From Caulifigura coniformis (GTDB lineage: Bacteria; Planctomycetota; Planctomycetia; Planctomycetales; Planctomycetaceae), in contig NZ_CP036271.1 of the NCBI RefSeq assembly GCF_007745175.1, positions 5,654,314 to 5,718,313 of the forward strand: a stretch of 64,000 nucleotides of DNA, read 5' to 3'. Both the position numbers and the translations under genes were made by a program. Below, piece after piece: positions 1 through 9,435 of the stretch (its first letter is position 1; every line of letters begins with the position of its first letter). The notes beneath the pieces are model-generated. The model ran no database searches. It saw nothing but the letters and a program-made list of their open reading frames with translations, and was not told the origin of the DNA.

Positions 1-688
1 CGTTGGCGCTGTCGCGGACGGGGCAGGTGAAGACTTCGCCGTCGGGGATGTTTCGCCGCCCGTTGCAGGGAACGACGTTGATCCCTTTGATCGAGAACTT
101 GAGGTCGGTGCCAGGCCCGAGGATGTGAACGTCGTTGGCCTCGAGCATCCGCTTTTTCAGCGGCTCCTGGCGACGCTCCATTTCCGCGTAATCGGCCGTG
201 CAGACGTCGAAATAGAAGTCCTCGAATGCGGACGTGCTCATCTGGGCCGATTGGGCCATGGCCGGTGTCGGATAGCGGAGGACGACCCAGCGCGTTTTGG
301 GCACGCGAATATCGAGATGCACGGGCTTCCACCAGTGCTCCTGGCTGAGGTCCATCTTGTCGGCCGGGACATCGGCGAATTCTCGCGCGTTCGCCGCGCC
401 TCGGATGCCGATATAGCCATCCATTTTCGCCATGCGTTCCTTTTCAAACTGACCGATCAGGCCGATCGATTCCGCCGTTCCCGCGAGGTAGAGCGAACGG
501 AGGACGAGGTTGTTCTTGAGGGAGACGACAGGCCGGGCGCCGCGCTCGGCTGCGAGTTCGACGAGCCTGCACACAAGGGCTGGATCGGGCAGATCGAACG
601 CCTCGATCAGCACTGATTCACCGGGCTTCAGCCGGCAACTGTGATCGATGAGGACGTGGGCCAGGCGGTCAACTCGCGGGTCTTGCAT
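1..688 (-). CDS. M29-family aminopeptidase, C-terminus cut off by window edge
   Basis: Only the first 229 codons are present; the frame is open to base 1. The start ATG gives MQDPRVDRLAHVLIDHSC, and the text continues with the M29 (AmpS/aminopeptidase T) pattern: LKPGESVLIEA near residue 20, a conserved segment with WWKPVHLDIR and a GPGTDLKFSIKG stretch near residue 200. In the family the metal ligands lie in the C-terminal half, so catalytic residues cannot be checked here. These are cytoplasmic metallo-aminopeptidases that remove N-terminal residues from peptides. The gene is divergent from the Kef-type antiporter across about 160 bp. Family assignment is firm; substrate preference is unknown. 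Confidence 0.85.
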   Translation of the reverse strand, partial: MQDPRVDRLAHVLIDHSCRLKPGESVLIEAFDLPDPALVCRLVELAAERGARPVVSLKNNLVLRSLYLAGTAESIGLIGQFEKERMAKMDGYIGIRGAANAREFADVPADKMDLSQEHWWKPVHLDIRVPKTRWVVLRYPTPAMAQSAQMSTSAFEDFYFDVCTADYAEMERRQEPLKKRMLEANDVHILGPGTDLKFSIKGINVVPCNGRRNIPDGEVFTCPVRDSAN

Positions 689-851
689 GAAGAAATCCTC
701 AAGGAATTACCAGTCGCGGGCATGGTACTCGACGATTTCCCCGAACTTCACCCGTCACGAGGTAGCCACTTCAGGCTCTTCTGCCTATGTTCGGCTCCTG
801 CTCACAACTCAAGGAGGCTGCAGGCCTTAGTAAGGGCGTTTTCGACGGACC

Positions 852-2633
852 ATGTCTCACAACATCATCCTCACCCTGACGATTGGCCTGACTGCGGCGC
901 TGCTTCTGGGGTACATCACTCAACGGCTTCGACTCTCGCCGATTCTGGGCTACCTGCTCGCCGGTGTGCTAATCGGTCCGCTGACTCCGGGCGTTGTCGT
1001 CGACCAGGACGCCGCCATGCAGTTTGCGGAGATCGGCGTCATCCTGCTGATGTTCGGCGTCGGGCTGCATTTCGACTTAAAAGACCTGCTCGCCGTCCGG
1101 AAAATTGCCATCACCGGGGCGCTGTTCCAGATCGCGGCGGCCACGTTATTCGCGATGGTCTCGATTCACGCGGCCGGCAGCACGTGGACGACGGGATTCG
1201 TGGTCGGCGTCGCCATCTCCGTCGCCAGTACGGTGGTGCTGATCCGCGTCCTCACGGACAACAACGTGCTCGATACCGAGCGCGGGACGATCGCTGTCGG
1301 ATGGCTGATCGTCGAGGATCTGTTCACGATTTTCGCTCTGGTGGTGCTCCCGTCGCTGGCGGCGATCGTGAAGGGAGAGGATGCCTCTACGGGGACGATC
1401 GTGGCCACTCTGGGGCTGGCGGCCATCCGTGTGGCCGTCCTTTGCCTTCTTATCCTGGGGGGCGGACGGCGGGTGATTCCCTGGATCCTCGGCAAGGTGG
1501 CTCAAACCCGTCAGCGGGAGCTGTTTACGCTGACGGTGCTGGTCATGGCGCTCGCCATCGCGACCGGGTCTGCGGCGGCGTTTGAAGTCTCGATGGCCCT
1601 GGGAGCGTTTCTCGCCGGCATGGTCGTCGGGCAGTCGGAAGTGAGTCATCAGGCTGCGGCCGACGCTCTCCCGATGCAGGACGCATTCGCCGTTCTGTTC
1701 TTCGTGTCGGTGGGTATGCTGTTCGATTACACGGCCATGAGGGACCACCCGGGGCTGTTTGCCGAAATCCTGATGGTGGTTCTCATCGTCAAGCCATTGG
1801 CGGCCATCGCGATTGTGTGGTTCCTCGGGTACTCACCGCTGGCCGCCCTCACGATTGCGGTGGCACTTGCGCAAGTGGGCGAGTTTTCGTTCATCGTGGC
1901 AGACCTGGCGTTGAAGCAGGGGTTGATGGAGCCCTTCCATCGCAGCCTGCTGGTCGCCACCTCGATCATTTCGATCACCCTGAATCCGATCCTGTTCCGC
2001 GGCATTGCGCCGTTGGAGCGGTGGCTCAAAGCCCGTCCCGCGCTGTGGCGGCGCCTGCAGCAGCGGTCTGAGTCGCGGGTCGCCATTCGAGGGCTCGAAA
2101 CGCTCGTTGTGGACGATGCTGACCAGGATCGCAGCCGTGCCGTCATTATCGGCTACGGCCCCGTGGGACGCGTCTGTGCGTCGATCCTCCGGGACTTCGA
2201 TTTCATTCCGGCGATCATCGATCTCAACATCGACACTGTCAGATCGTTGCTGGCCCGCGGGGAGACCGCGATCTATGGCGATGCGAGCAATCGCGACATT
2301 CTGAAGGCCGCAGGGATCTCCCAGGCCAAATACCTGTTGCTCACGATTCCCGAACTCTCGACGCGGACCCTGATCGTCATCGCCGCGCGGGAATTGAACC
2401 CGGATCTCAAGATCTTCGTCCGTGCCCGGTATGTCGGCGAGCGCGCCTGGCTCGAGGAGATCGGCGTAACCGAAGTGGCCTACGAAGAGGCCGAAGCGGC
2501 CTGCGGGTTGGGCTCGCTCCTCCTGCATGAAGTGGGGGCGACCAACGAGCAGATCGAGGCGGAAATGGTCCGTATTCGCCGAGGCTTCGCTGTGCGTCCT
2601 GAAGACAGGGAATCGAGTTCCCCGGGGCACTGA
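852..2633 (+). CDS. Kef-type K+/H+ antiporter (CPA2) with C-terminal RCK/TrkA-N domain
   Basis: 593-residue inner-membrane protein. Residues 1-385 form a hydrophobic CPA2 exchanger domain with the N-terminal signature LGYITQRLRLSPILGYLLAG and a conserved acidic pair VEDLF near residue 154. Residues 425-550 are a cytoplasmic RCK/TrkA-N domain with a Rossmann GYGPVG loop (434-439) and an aspartate at the end of beta-2 (IIDLN, D457), consistent with NAD(H)-type nucleotide gating. Length matches KefB/KefC/YbaL proteins. Likely role is potassium efflux coupled to proton entry in pH or electrophile stress. No KefF/KefG-type partner gene is adjacent. The start ATG follows a run lacking a strong ribosome site, but no better start keeps the first membrane helix. 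Confidence 0.9.
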   Translation: MSHNIILTLTIGLTAALLLGYITQRLRLSPILGYLLAGVLIGPLTPGVVVDQDAAMQFAEIGVILLMFGVGLHFDLKDLLAVRKIAITGALFQIAAATLFAMVSIHAAGSTWTTGFVVGVAISVASTVVLIRVLTDNNVLDTERGTIAVGWLIVEDLFTIFALVVLPSLAAIVKGEDASTGTIVATLGLAAIRVAVLCLLILGGGRRVIPWILGKVAQTRQRELFTLTVLVMALAIATGSAAAFEVSMALGAFLAGMVVGQSEVSHQAAADALPMQDAFAVLFFVSVGMLFDYTAMRDHPGLFAEILMVVLIVKPLAAIAIVWFLGYSPLAALTIAVALAQVGEFSFIVADLALKQGLMEPFHRSLLVATSIISITLNPILFRGIAPLERWLKARPALWRRLQQRSESRVAIRGLETLVVDDADQDRSRAVIIGYGPVGRVCASILRDFDFIPAIIDLNIDTVRSLLARGETAIYGDASNRDILKAAGISQAKYLLLTIPELSTRTLIVIAARELNPDLKIFVRARYVGERAWLEEIGVTEVAYEEAEAACGLGSLLLHEVGATNEQIEAEMVRIRRGFAVRPEDRESSSPGH

Positions 2634-2664
2634 GAGCCACTGTTTGAACCGGTCATCAGGCATC

Positions 2665-2697
2665 AAAAAAGCCCGACTCCTGAAGGAGCCGGGCTTT
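2665..2697 (-). terminator. Rho-independent terminator of carA
   Basis: An inverted repeat (stem GCCCGGCTCC / GGAGTCGGGC read on the minus strand, loop TTCA) is followed on the minus strand by six T. The one imperfect pair is a tolerable G-U wobble in minus-strand RNA but an A-C mismatch in plus-strand RNA, so the element is tuned to the carA transcript, about 40 bases past its stop. It may weakly stop the convergent antiporter transcript. Confidence 0.85.
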
Positions 2698-2736
2698 CAC
2701 TTCGAGCAGTCAGGCCGTTCAGGCTTGCCTGTGGAT

Positions 2737-3873
2737 TCAGTGGCCCATCATCTTGCGGAACTCGCCGAAGAGGTAGCTGCTGTCGTGCGGACCTGCGGCG
2801 GCTTCGGGGTGATACTGGACGCTGAAGGCCGGCATGCTCGTGTGACGCATTCCTTCAACGGTGTTGTCGTTGAGGTTGATATGCGTGATTTCCACGTCCT
2901 TCGGCAATGAATCGGCGTCCACGGCAAAGCCGTGGTTCTGGGAGGTGATCTCGACCTTCTTGGTCCGTTTGTTCAGCACCGGCTGATTTCCGCCGCGGTG
3001 CCCGAACTTGAGCTTGTAGGTCTTGCCGCCCAGGGCCAGGCCGAGCAGCTGGTGCCCGAGGCAGATGCCAAAGACTGGCTTCTTGCCGAGAACCCCCTTG
3101 ATCGCATCGACGGCATAGGTCAGCGGCTCCGGGTCGCCGGGGCCGTTGGAGAGGAAGACCCCATCCGGATTGTGAGCCAGAATCTCGTCGGCCGTCGACG
3201 TGCCAGGGACGACCGTGACCTTGCAGCCCATGTCCGACAGGTGCCGCGTGATGTTCCACTTCATGCCGTAGTCGACGGCGACGACGTGCGGCTGCTTGCC
3301 GCCGTTGTGCGGTTCGCAGGCGGCCGGCGCGGTTGTGTGGCGAACCAGTTCATCCAGTCCCTGATTCCAGCCGGCGGCCTTTTCCGGCATCACTTCGCGG
3401 ACTAGGTCCTGTCCGACGAGTGCGGGAGCGGATCTGGCCTTCCGGATGAGCGAGGCGTCATCGAGGTCGATTGTCGAAAGCACGCCAGTCATCGCGCCGT
3501 GGACGCGGATGCGTCTGACGAGGGCGCGGGTGTCGACTCCCTCGATGCCGATGATCCCGTTCTCGCGCAGGTAGTCCTGGAGCGGCTGCTCCGAGCGGAA
3601 ATTGCTCGGCTCGCGGCAGAGTTCCTTCACCACGAAGCCCCGCAGCGAAAGCCCCTTGCTTTCCACGTCCTGCCGGTTGACTCCGTAATTGCCGATGAGG
3701 GGGTAGGTCATCGTCACAATCTGCCCGTTGTAGGACGGATCGGTGAGGATTTCCTGGTAGCCCGTCATGCTGGTGTTGAACACCACTTCGCCGGAGATTT
3801 CACCTTCAGCGCCGAAGGCGACGCCGGTGAATACGGTTCCATCAGCCAGAGCCAGTTTCGCGTTTTTTTCCAT
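2737..3873 (-). CDS. carA: Carbamoyl-phosphate synthase small (glutaminase) subunit
   Basis: 378 residues, the usual CarA length. It supplies ammonia from glutamine to CarB for carbamoyl phosphate used in arginine and pyrimidine synthesis. The N-terminal half has the CarA signature (LADGTVFTGVAFGAEGEISG, FNTSMTGYQEILTDPSY), and the C-terminal half is a class I glutamine amidotransferase with nucleophile Cys near 271 (GICLGHQ) and His355/Glu357 (QYHPE). The start MEKNAKLALADG is chosen over an in-frame upstream ATG at 4047 because family alignment begins here. carB is not adjacent. A terminator follows. Confidence 0.97.
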   Translation of the reverse strand: MEKNAKLALADGTVFTGVAFGAEGEISGEVVFNTSMTGYQEILTDPSYNGQIVTMTYPLIGNYGVNRQDVESKGLSLRGFVVKELCREPSNFRSEQPLQDYLRENGIIGIEGVDTRALVRRIRVHGAMTGVLSTIDLDDASLIRKARSAPALVGQDLVREVMPEKAAGWNQGLDELVRHTTAPAACEPHNGGKQPHVVAVDYGMKWNITRHLSDMGCKVTVVPGTSTADEILAHNPDGVFLSNGPGDPEPLTYAVDAIKGVLGKKPVFGICLGHQLLGLALGGKTYKLKFGHRGGNQPVLNKRTKKVEITSQNHGFAVDADSLPKDVEITHINLNDNTVEGMRHTSMPAFSVQYHPEAAAGPHDSSYLFGEFRKMMGH

Positions 3874-4342
3874 CGTTCGTCGTTGAGCCTTATCGCAACC
3901 GGCGCGCAGGGTGATCCGGGGTGGGAACAGGAGGGCTCCGGCCGGCGCCGGCCAAATGATAGACGGGGGGGCCGGGGAAGTCATGTGAACCGCCGTTCCG
4001 GCGCACGAGCGGGGTGGACGGAGGATGGGCGGGCAGGCGTGAAACATTGGAATTCCGAGCGAGGCTCACAAGCATCTCAGGTTTTGTGTGTCAGCGCGGC
4101 GCATTCCACGCTTCCTTGAACGGGCCGTTGGAGTCACCCGGGAGAGCGGCGGCGAAGGCTGGATTTCGTGATCGTCGTTTGGCATTTGATTCTGGACCTC
4201 CTCAATCCAACGGGTCGAGTTGCGCGAATGGGTGGGCCAAGCGACCGTCAGGGTGGCTTTCAGGCGGCGTTGGGACAGAATGTGTTGGCGGGCGACCTGC
4301 ACGGCGCCTGTCTTTCCAAGAGAACCCGGGGAGCTGCCGCCG
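3874..4342. other. Divergent intergenic region between carA and the sulfatase gene
   Basis: About 470 bases with no convincing gene. It must hold the promoters of carA (leftward) and the sulfatase (rightward). A perfect 14-base palindrome GGCCGGCGCCGGCC lies at 3940-3953, 67 bases upstream of the carA start; it could be an operator or chance in GC-rich DNA. The sulfatase frame is open upstream to 4220, but that extension lacks family similarity. Confidence 0.5.
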
Positions 4343-5791
4343 ATGCCTCGACTCGTTCTGATCCTTTTCGTGGGCTTTTCTGCACTCATGTGTGCGGATC
4401 CGGGGTTCGCGGCCGACGTTCCGAACATTGTCCTCGTCATGCCGGATGACATGGGCTGGGGGGACATCGGAGCGCATGGCAACCCGCTGATCAAGACGCC
4501 GAATCTCGACCGTCTGCACGGCGAGAGCCTGCGGTTCACCGACTTTCATGTCAGCCCGACGTGCGCACCGACCCGCTCCGCTCTGCTGACAGGGCGCCAC
4601 GAATTCAAGAACGGCGTGACCCACACGATCAACGAGAGGGAGAGACTGACGCTCGACGCCGTCACGCTGGCGCAGGTGCTCAAGACGGCCGGCTACACGA
4701 CGGGAATCTTCGGCAAGTGGCACCTCGGGGACGACGACCCGCACCAGCCGTTCAACCGGGGTTTCGACGAGACGTTCATCCACGGCTGCGGGGGAATCGG
4801 GCAGAGCTATCCAGGCACCTGTGGCGATTTCCCGGGGAACGAGTACTTCAATCCGGTCGTGCGGCATAACGGCACGCCGGTCCGGACCGACGGGTATTGC
4901 ACGGACGTGTTCTTCCACCGCGCGCTCGACTGGATGAGCGACCGCGGTTCCGAAGCGAAGCCGTTCTTCGCCTACATCACGCCGAACGCGCCGCACTCTC
5001 CGCTGATCAGCCCCGGACACCAGTACGACGAACTGTATGAGGGGAAGGAGATCAACGGGAAAAAGCTGGCCGACAAAGACGTCGCCTACTACTCGATGAT
5101 CACGAACATCGATGAGAACCTCGGAAAGCTGATGGGAATGCTCAAGACCCGCAATCTCGAGCAGAACACGCTGCTGATCTTCATGAGCGACAACGGTGGA
5201 ACGCACACGCGACTGTACAGCGGCGGGTTCCGCGGACAGAAGGTGATGCCCTACTACGGCGGGACGCACAGCCCGGCGTTCTGGCGATGGCCCGCCCGAA
5301 TCTCCGGCGGGCAGGACTGTCGGGCGATGACGGCTCACATCGATATTCTTCCCACCCTGATGGAGGTCACCGGCGCGAAATGGACCGATCCGCTCAGGAA
5401 ACAGGTGGAAGGCCGAAGCCTGGCTCCGCTGCTGAAGGATCCCGGGGCCGAGTGGGCCGATCGGACTCTGGTGACGCACGCCGGGCGGTGGCCCAAGGGG
5501 CAGGTGGCCGAGTCGAAGTACCGGCAGTGCGCGATCCGCAATACGCGGTTTACCCTGGTGAACAACGTGGAGCTTTATGACCTCGTGGCCGATCCGGGGC
5601 AGACGATGAATGTCATCTCCGAGCATCCGCAGGTCGTCGCGGAGCTTCAGAAGGCCTATGACCAGTGGTGGAGCGACATCCAGCCGCTGCTGGTGAATGA
5701 GGACGCGCCGGTTCCCGCGGTCAATCCGTACAAAGAGCTCTACGAGCGGACACTCGGAAAGGCGAACCAGGCAGCGCCCCAGGGGCGTTGA
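4343..5791 (+). CDS. Secreted sulfatase (arylsulfatase family S1)
   Basis: 482 residues from the ATG that opens a clear signal peptide (MPRLVLILFVGFSALMCA, cleavage near FAA-D). The alkaline-phosphatase-fold signature starts at once: metal-binding Asp pair in VLVMPDDMGWGD (residues 35-36) and the formylglycine motif C74-A-P-T-R, in which Cys74 must be oxidised by an FGE or anSME enzyme encoded elsewhere. Later motifs GKWHLG and SDNGG also fit. It hydrolyses sulfate esters, probably on sulfated polysaccharides, outside the cytoplasm. A GGGGAG ribosome site precedes the chosen start. It converges with threonine synthase with a two-base gap. The substrate cannot be told from sequence. Confidence 0.93.
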   Translation: MPRLVLILFVGFSALMCADPGFAADVPNIVLVMPDDMGWGDIGAHGNPLIKTPNLDRLHGESLRFTDFHVSPTCAPTRSALLTGRHEFKNGVTHTINERERLTLDAVTLAQVLKTAGYTTGIFGKWHLGDDDPHQPFNRGFDETFIHGCGGIGQSYPGTCGDFPGNEYFNPVVRHNGTPVRTDGYCTDVFFHRALDWMSDRGSEAKPFFAYITPNAPHSPLISPGHQYDELYEGKEINGKKLADKDVAYYSMITNIDENLGKLMGMLKTRNLEQNTLLIFMSDNGGTHTRLYSGGFRGQKVMPYYGGTHSPAFWRWPARISGGQDCRAMTAHIDILPTLMEVTGAKWTDPLRKQVEGRSLAPLLKDPGAEWADRTLVTHAGRWPKGQVAESKYRQCAIRNTRFTLVNNVELYDLVADPGQTMNVISEHPQVVAELQKAYDQWWSDIQPLLVNEDAPVPAVNPYKELYERTLGKANQAAPQGR

Positions 5792-5793
5792 CG

Positions 5794-7044
5794 TCAGGCC
5801 TTTTTCATGGCGTCGAAGTCGAGCGGTTTGGTCAGGTCGATTGAGGCGTCGGCTCTTGGCAACTCGTACTTGAGACCGCTGGCGCAGTTGAAGAGAACGG
5901 CGGTCTCATCAGGCGAGAGCCGTTCGTCGCGCGCTGCCTGCTGGTAGGCCGCGAACGTCGCGGCACCTTCGGGACACATCAGGAATCCTTCCCGGCGCGA
6001 GACTTCGTTGCGGGCGGCGAGGATGGCGTCATCGTCGACGGCGATCGCGAATCCGCCGCTTTCTCGGACGGCCCGCAGCATGAGAAAATCCCCAACTGCG
6101 GCCGGCACGCGGATTCCCGAGGCCACTGTGTGGGCATTTGGCCAGAGGTCGGCATGCTCAACGCCGTCCTTCCAGGCCTTGACGATCGGGGCGCAGCCGG
6201 TCGATTGCACCACGACCATTCGCGGGAGCTTGCCGGTGATCCAGCCGATTGCCTTCAGTTCCTGGAAGGCCTTCCACATGCCGATCAATCCCGTGCCGCC
6301 GCCCGTCGGGTAGAAAATGATGTCCGGCAGCGACCACGCGAATTGCTCGGCCAGCTCAAGGCCCATCGTCTTCTTTCCTTCGATGCGATAGGGCTCTTTC
6401 AGCGTGGAGCAGTCGAACCACCCCATCGGCTCCTTCCCGGCGCCGACGATTTTTCCGCAATCGTTGATCAGACCGTTCACCCGCCAGACCTTCGCCCCCT
6501 GGGCGGCGATCTCGCGGACGTTCACCTCGGGAGTGTCCTCCGGACAGAAAACATAGGCTTCGATCCCTGCCCGCGAGGCATAGGCTGCCATTGCTGCGCC
6601 GGCGTTGCCGTTCGTCGGGATCGCCATTCGGGCGATGCCGAGTTCCTTTGCCATCGAGACGGCCAGGCACAGGCCGCGTGCCTTGAAAGACCCGGTTGGA
6701 AGACGACCTTCATCCTTGATGAACAGGCCACCTGTCCCCGCTCTCAACGACGGCGCTTCGATCAGCGGCGTCATGTTTTCACCGAGGCTGACGATGTTCT
6801 CCGTCCGCCGAACTGGCAGGAACTCGCGGTACCGCCAGATGTCGGCGGGACGCTGCCTGAGATCGTCCTTCGAGACGGCCCCCTGCAGACCTTCGAGGTC
6901 ATACCGCACCAGGAGCGGCCGGCCCGCTCGGGAGAGTCCGTGGAGCTGGTCCGCCGCGTAGCGTTCTCCGCTCAGGCCACATTCGAGATGGGTCACGAAG
7001 GTCGGACGATCAACGAAGTTGTCGACGGGGCGGGCGTTGCTCAT
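5794..7044 (-). CDS. thrC: Threonine synthase (PLP-dependent)
   Basis: 416 residues. It converts O-phosphohomoserine to threonine in the cytoplasm. The PLP lysine is K121 in TGSFKARG, preceded by the family pattern GENMTPLIEAPSL and followed by the phosphate-binding segment PTGGGTG. The N-terminus (HLECGLSG...GRPLLVRYDLE) corresponds to the small zinc-ribbon-like extension of this subfamily but has lost most cysteines. The start MSNARPVDNF is chosen because the longer frame runs back into the upstream VWA gene. A related PLP lyase such as cysteate synthase is the main alternative. It is probably cotranscribed with the VWA gene (29-base gap). Confidence 0.88.
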   Translation of the reverse strand: MSNARPVDNFVDRPTFVTHLECGLSGERYAADQLHGLSRAGRPLLVRYDLEGLQGAVSKDDLRQRPADIWRYREFLPVRRTENIVSLGENMTPLIEAPSLRAGTGGLFIKDEGRLPTGSFKARGLCLAVSMAKELGIARMAIPTNGNAGAAMAAYASRAGIEAYVFCPEDTPEVNVREIAAQGAKVWRVNGLINDCGKIVGAGKEPMGWFDCSTLKEPYRIEGKKTMGLELAEQFAWSLPDIIFYPTGGGTGLIGMWKAFQELKAIGWITGKLPRMVVVQSTGCAPIVKAWKDGVEHADLWPNAHTVASGIRVPAAVGDFLMLRAVRESGGFAIAVDDDAILAARNEVSRREGFLMCPEGAATFAAYQQAARDERLSPDETAVLFNCASGLKYELPRADASIDLTKPLDFDAMKKA

Positions 7045-7073
7045 CGGGGAGTCTCGTTTCAGGGCCGGGCAGG

Positions 7074-9377
7074 CTACACGAGTCCGCGGCGTTTCCGGAG
7101 ATACCACTCGGTGCTCATCAGAAGCGTGAACACCAGCAACAGCGGCCAGCCGTCCCACAGCGTGACGGTCGTATGCTTGAGCAGTTCGGCCGCGAGGCCT
7201 TCGCTGAGCAACCGGTCGAGAAACTCGCCGAAGGCCTCGGGGGAAATGACGGCAGCGCCGGTCGAGGAGGCGAGTTCGTTCATGAGGTCTCGATCGGCGG
7301 CGGGGTTGTCGAGTTCCGGGTCGCGGGCATCGACAATGAAGCGCGTCGAGGCAGGCGTTCCAAACATCCTGCCGTCTTTCGTGGCCGTGACGGTGACCCA
7401 GTAGTCACCCGGTTCACTCGTTCCGCCGTAATCGGCAAACCATTCCTTGCCGGCGCGCTGGGGCGTGACGGGGCGTTTCTCTCCCTTGGGCGTCAGGACT
7501 TCGACAGCGAACGCGACGTCGTTGACGGCCTGTTTCTGGGCGTCCTGCGCACCGAAACGGAGCGGGGCTTTTGCGCCGGGCGAAAGATTGCGGGGATCGA
7601 CGGCGACCCACACGGGCTGGTCGGACTGGTTCTCCTGGCGGGCGAGCCACAGGAGCATCTGTTCCCAGAATCGCTGGTGGGCCGCGCGCTCCCCACGCAG
7701 GTGCCACAGGTACGTCGTATCGCCGGCGAAGGCCATGATCCGTCCGCGGCCGGTGTCCTTGGCGAACAGCAGCCCGCGATCGGTTCCGGCGACGGTTGCC
7801 AGCTTATCGACGAAGTTGTCCTTGGCATCGAGCCGATTCGCTCCCTGCAGTGCGGGGAGCCGATTCCAGATGGTGGCATTGTCGACGCCCGGCCCCCCGA
7901 GCTGCATCACGAAATGCTGGAGGCCTTCGCGGGTCGGCTGCATTTTCACAGGTGGCGGGAGATGCTGGTCGGGGGCCATCTGACCGGGCCCAATGATGTC
8001 GGCCGGCGACATCGCCACCGGGATCAGGTCGACGATGGCCGTCTGTGAATATCCACCCGCTCCGAAGCTGTGCGCGCCGCCGATCATCAGCAAGCCGGCC
8101 CCCGAGGTGTTGACCAGCCCGGCCAGCCTGTCGAGCAGGCTCGATCCCGCGGGACCGAAAACACTCGCCGGCACATCGCCGATGATGTAGACGTCATAAC
8201 GGCCGACGGCGAACTGATCTTCGGTGACGTTGTCGGGCCGCTGCATCGAGCCCGTCGGAATGATTTCCCGCTCGAGCTGGACCTTGGCGTTGTCGTTCAA
8301 CCGCGAAATGAACGTTTGCTCAGGACGGAGGACGTCGAAGTACTTGACCTTCAGCCCCCCCTTGCGGACGGTGATCAACGTCTCGAACTGATTGTTCGCG
8401 ACTTTGACTTCCTTCGGTTCGTCAACGAGAGGCAGCACTTCGCAGCGGAGCTTGAAATCGCCCGCGGACGGCGCCACGAACGACAGGTCGAACGGAATGC
8501 GCGTGACGCCCTGCGGGATCGTCAATTCCTTGACGGGGCGTGAATCGATCGTCGACTGCAGCGGTTTGAGCTCGCCTGCCTCGCCGACCTGTCGCGTCGA
8601 GCGATCCTCGAGCGACAGACGCAGGGTGACGTTTCGACCGGCGGCGCTTGAGACCCGGAGGAACCCGCGGACGGGGACCGTCTTTCGCTCGAAGGGGAAC
8701 GGATCGACGATGACGTCTTCGAGGGCCAGGTCGACGCCGACCCCTGAGAGATCGGACGATCCCAGGGGGACCGGGTAGATCGGGGCGCCCCGCTGCTCGG
8801 CGAATCGCCGGGCTTCGGCACGGGGATCGATATCGAGGTCACCGACGGCCCGCTGCGCTCCGTCACTCATCAGGACGACACCGACCAGCCGGCGGGCGGA
8901 GTCCTGCTTGAAGACGTCGGCCAGAGCCTTGCCGATGGCGGTGTATTTTCCGGTCCCATCCGATCGGGGGATGGTCGAGGCGGGGACGGTTTCGTCGGCA
9001 AAGTCGAGGAACTGGAGGTCGACCTGCTCGCCGATCTTCTTGAGCTTCGCGTCGTGATCCTGCAGCAGGGTCACGAGCGATTCGCGGCGAGTCGCTCCCT
9101 TGGGACCGTCCGGCGTGGTCATGCTGCGGCTGGCATCCAGCAGGAACACCAGCCGGGCCCCGCGCTCGTCCTTTTCGGTGAACTGGACCGCCGGACGGAA
9201 CATCGCAAACGACAGCACCAGTGCCGAGAGCACGCGGAGCGCGATGAGCGTTCGCCGGGACCGGTTCGGAAGATGGGCGACCCGCCTGGGATACGTCAGC
9301 AGAACGACCGCGAGGAGCGCGACAGTGAGCGCCCCTGCGATCGGCCAACTCCAGACAGGATCGACCAGCACGTCCAT
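7074..9377 (-). CDS. VWA-domain membrane protein with glutamine-amidotransferase-like fold
   Basis: 767 residues from ATG MDVLVDPVW. Two N-terminal membrane helices (about 9-29 and 40-60) are followed by a von Willebrand factor A domain whose MIDAS begins VFLLDASRSM (DxSxS), a beta-rich middle, then a flavodoxin/GATase-like region with GGAHSFGAGGY, and a last membrane helix at the C-terminus (LLLVFTLLMSTEWYLRKRR). This architecture is common in Planctomycetes and Bacteroidetes aerotolerance-type operons, usually beside BatA/DUF58 and MoxR genes, none of which is adjacent here. The role is unknown; a metal-dependent envelope interaction protein is a fair inference. An upstream start at 9458 is possible but adds no recognisable sequence. 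Confidence 0.8.
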   Translation of the reverse strand: MDVLVDPVWSWPIAGALTVALLAVVLLTYPRRVAHLPNRSRRTLIALRVLSALVLSFAMFRPAVQFTEKDERGARLVFLLDASRSMTTPDGPKGATRRESLVTLLQDHDAKLKKIGEQVDLQFLDFADETVPASTIPRSDGTGKYTAIGKALADVFKQDSARRLVGVVLMSDGAQRAVGDLDIDPRAEARRFAEQRGAPIYPVPLGSSDLSGVGVDLALEDVIVDPFPFERKTVPVRGFLRVSSAAGRNVTLRLSLEDRSTRQVGEAGELKPLQSTIDSRPVKELTIPQGVTRIPFDLSFVAPSAGDFKLRCEVLPLVDEPKEVKVANNQFETLITVRKGGLKVKYFDVLRPEQTFISRLNDNAKVQLEREIIPTGSMQRPDNVTEDQFAVGRYDVYIIGDVPASVFGPAGSSLLDRLAGLVNTSGAGLLMIGGAHSFGAGGYSQTAIVDLIPVAMSPADIIGPGQMAPDQHLPPPVKMQPTREGLQHFVMQLGGPGVDNATIWNRLPALQGANRLDAKDNFVDKLATVAGTDRGLLFAKDTGRGRIMAFAGDTTYLWHLRGERAAHQRFWEQMLLWLARQENQSDQPVWVAVDPRNLSPGAKAPLRFGAQDAQKQAVNDVAFAVEVLTPKGEKRPVTPQRAGKEWFADYGGTSEPGDYWVTVTATKDGRMFGTPASTRFIVDARDPELDNPAADRDLMNELASSTGAAVISPEAFGEFLDRLLSEGLAAELLKHTTVTLWDGWPLLLVFTLLMSTEWYLRKRRGLV

Positions 9378-9435
9378 GTTCAAAGCATACGCCCCGCCCC
9401 CATCGGCCCAAAGCCCGGCCGTGGCGGTTTCGGGA

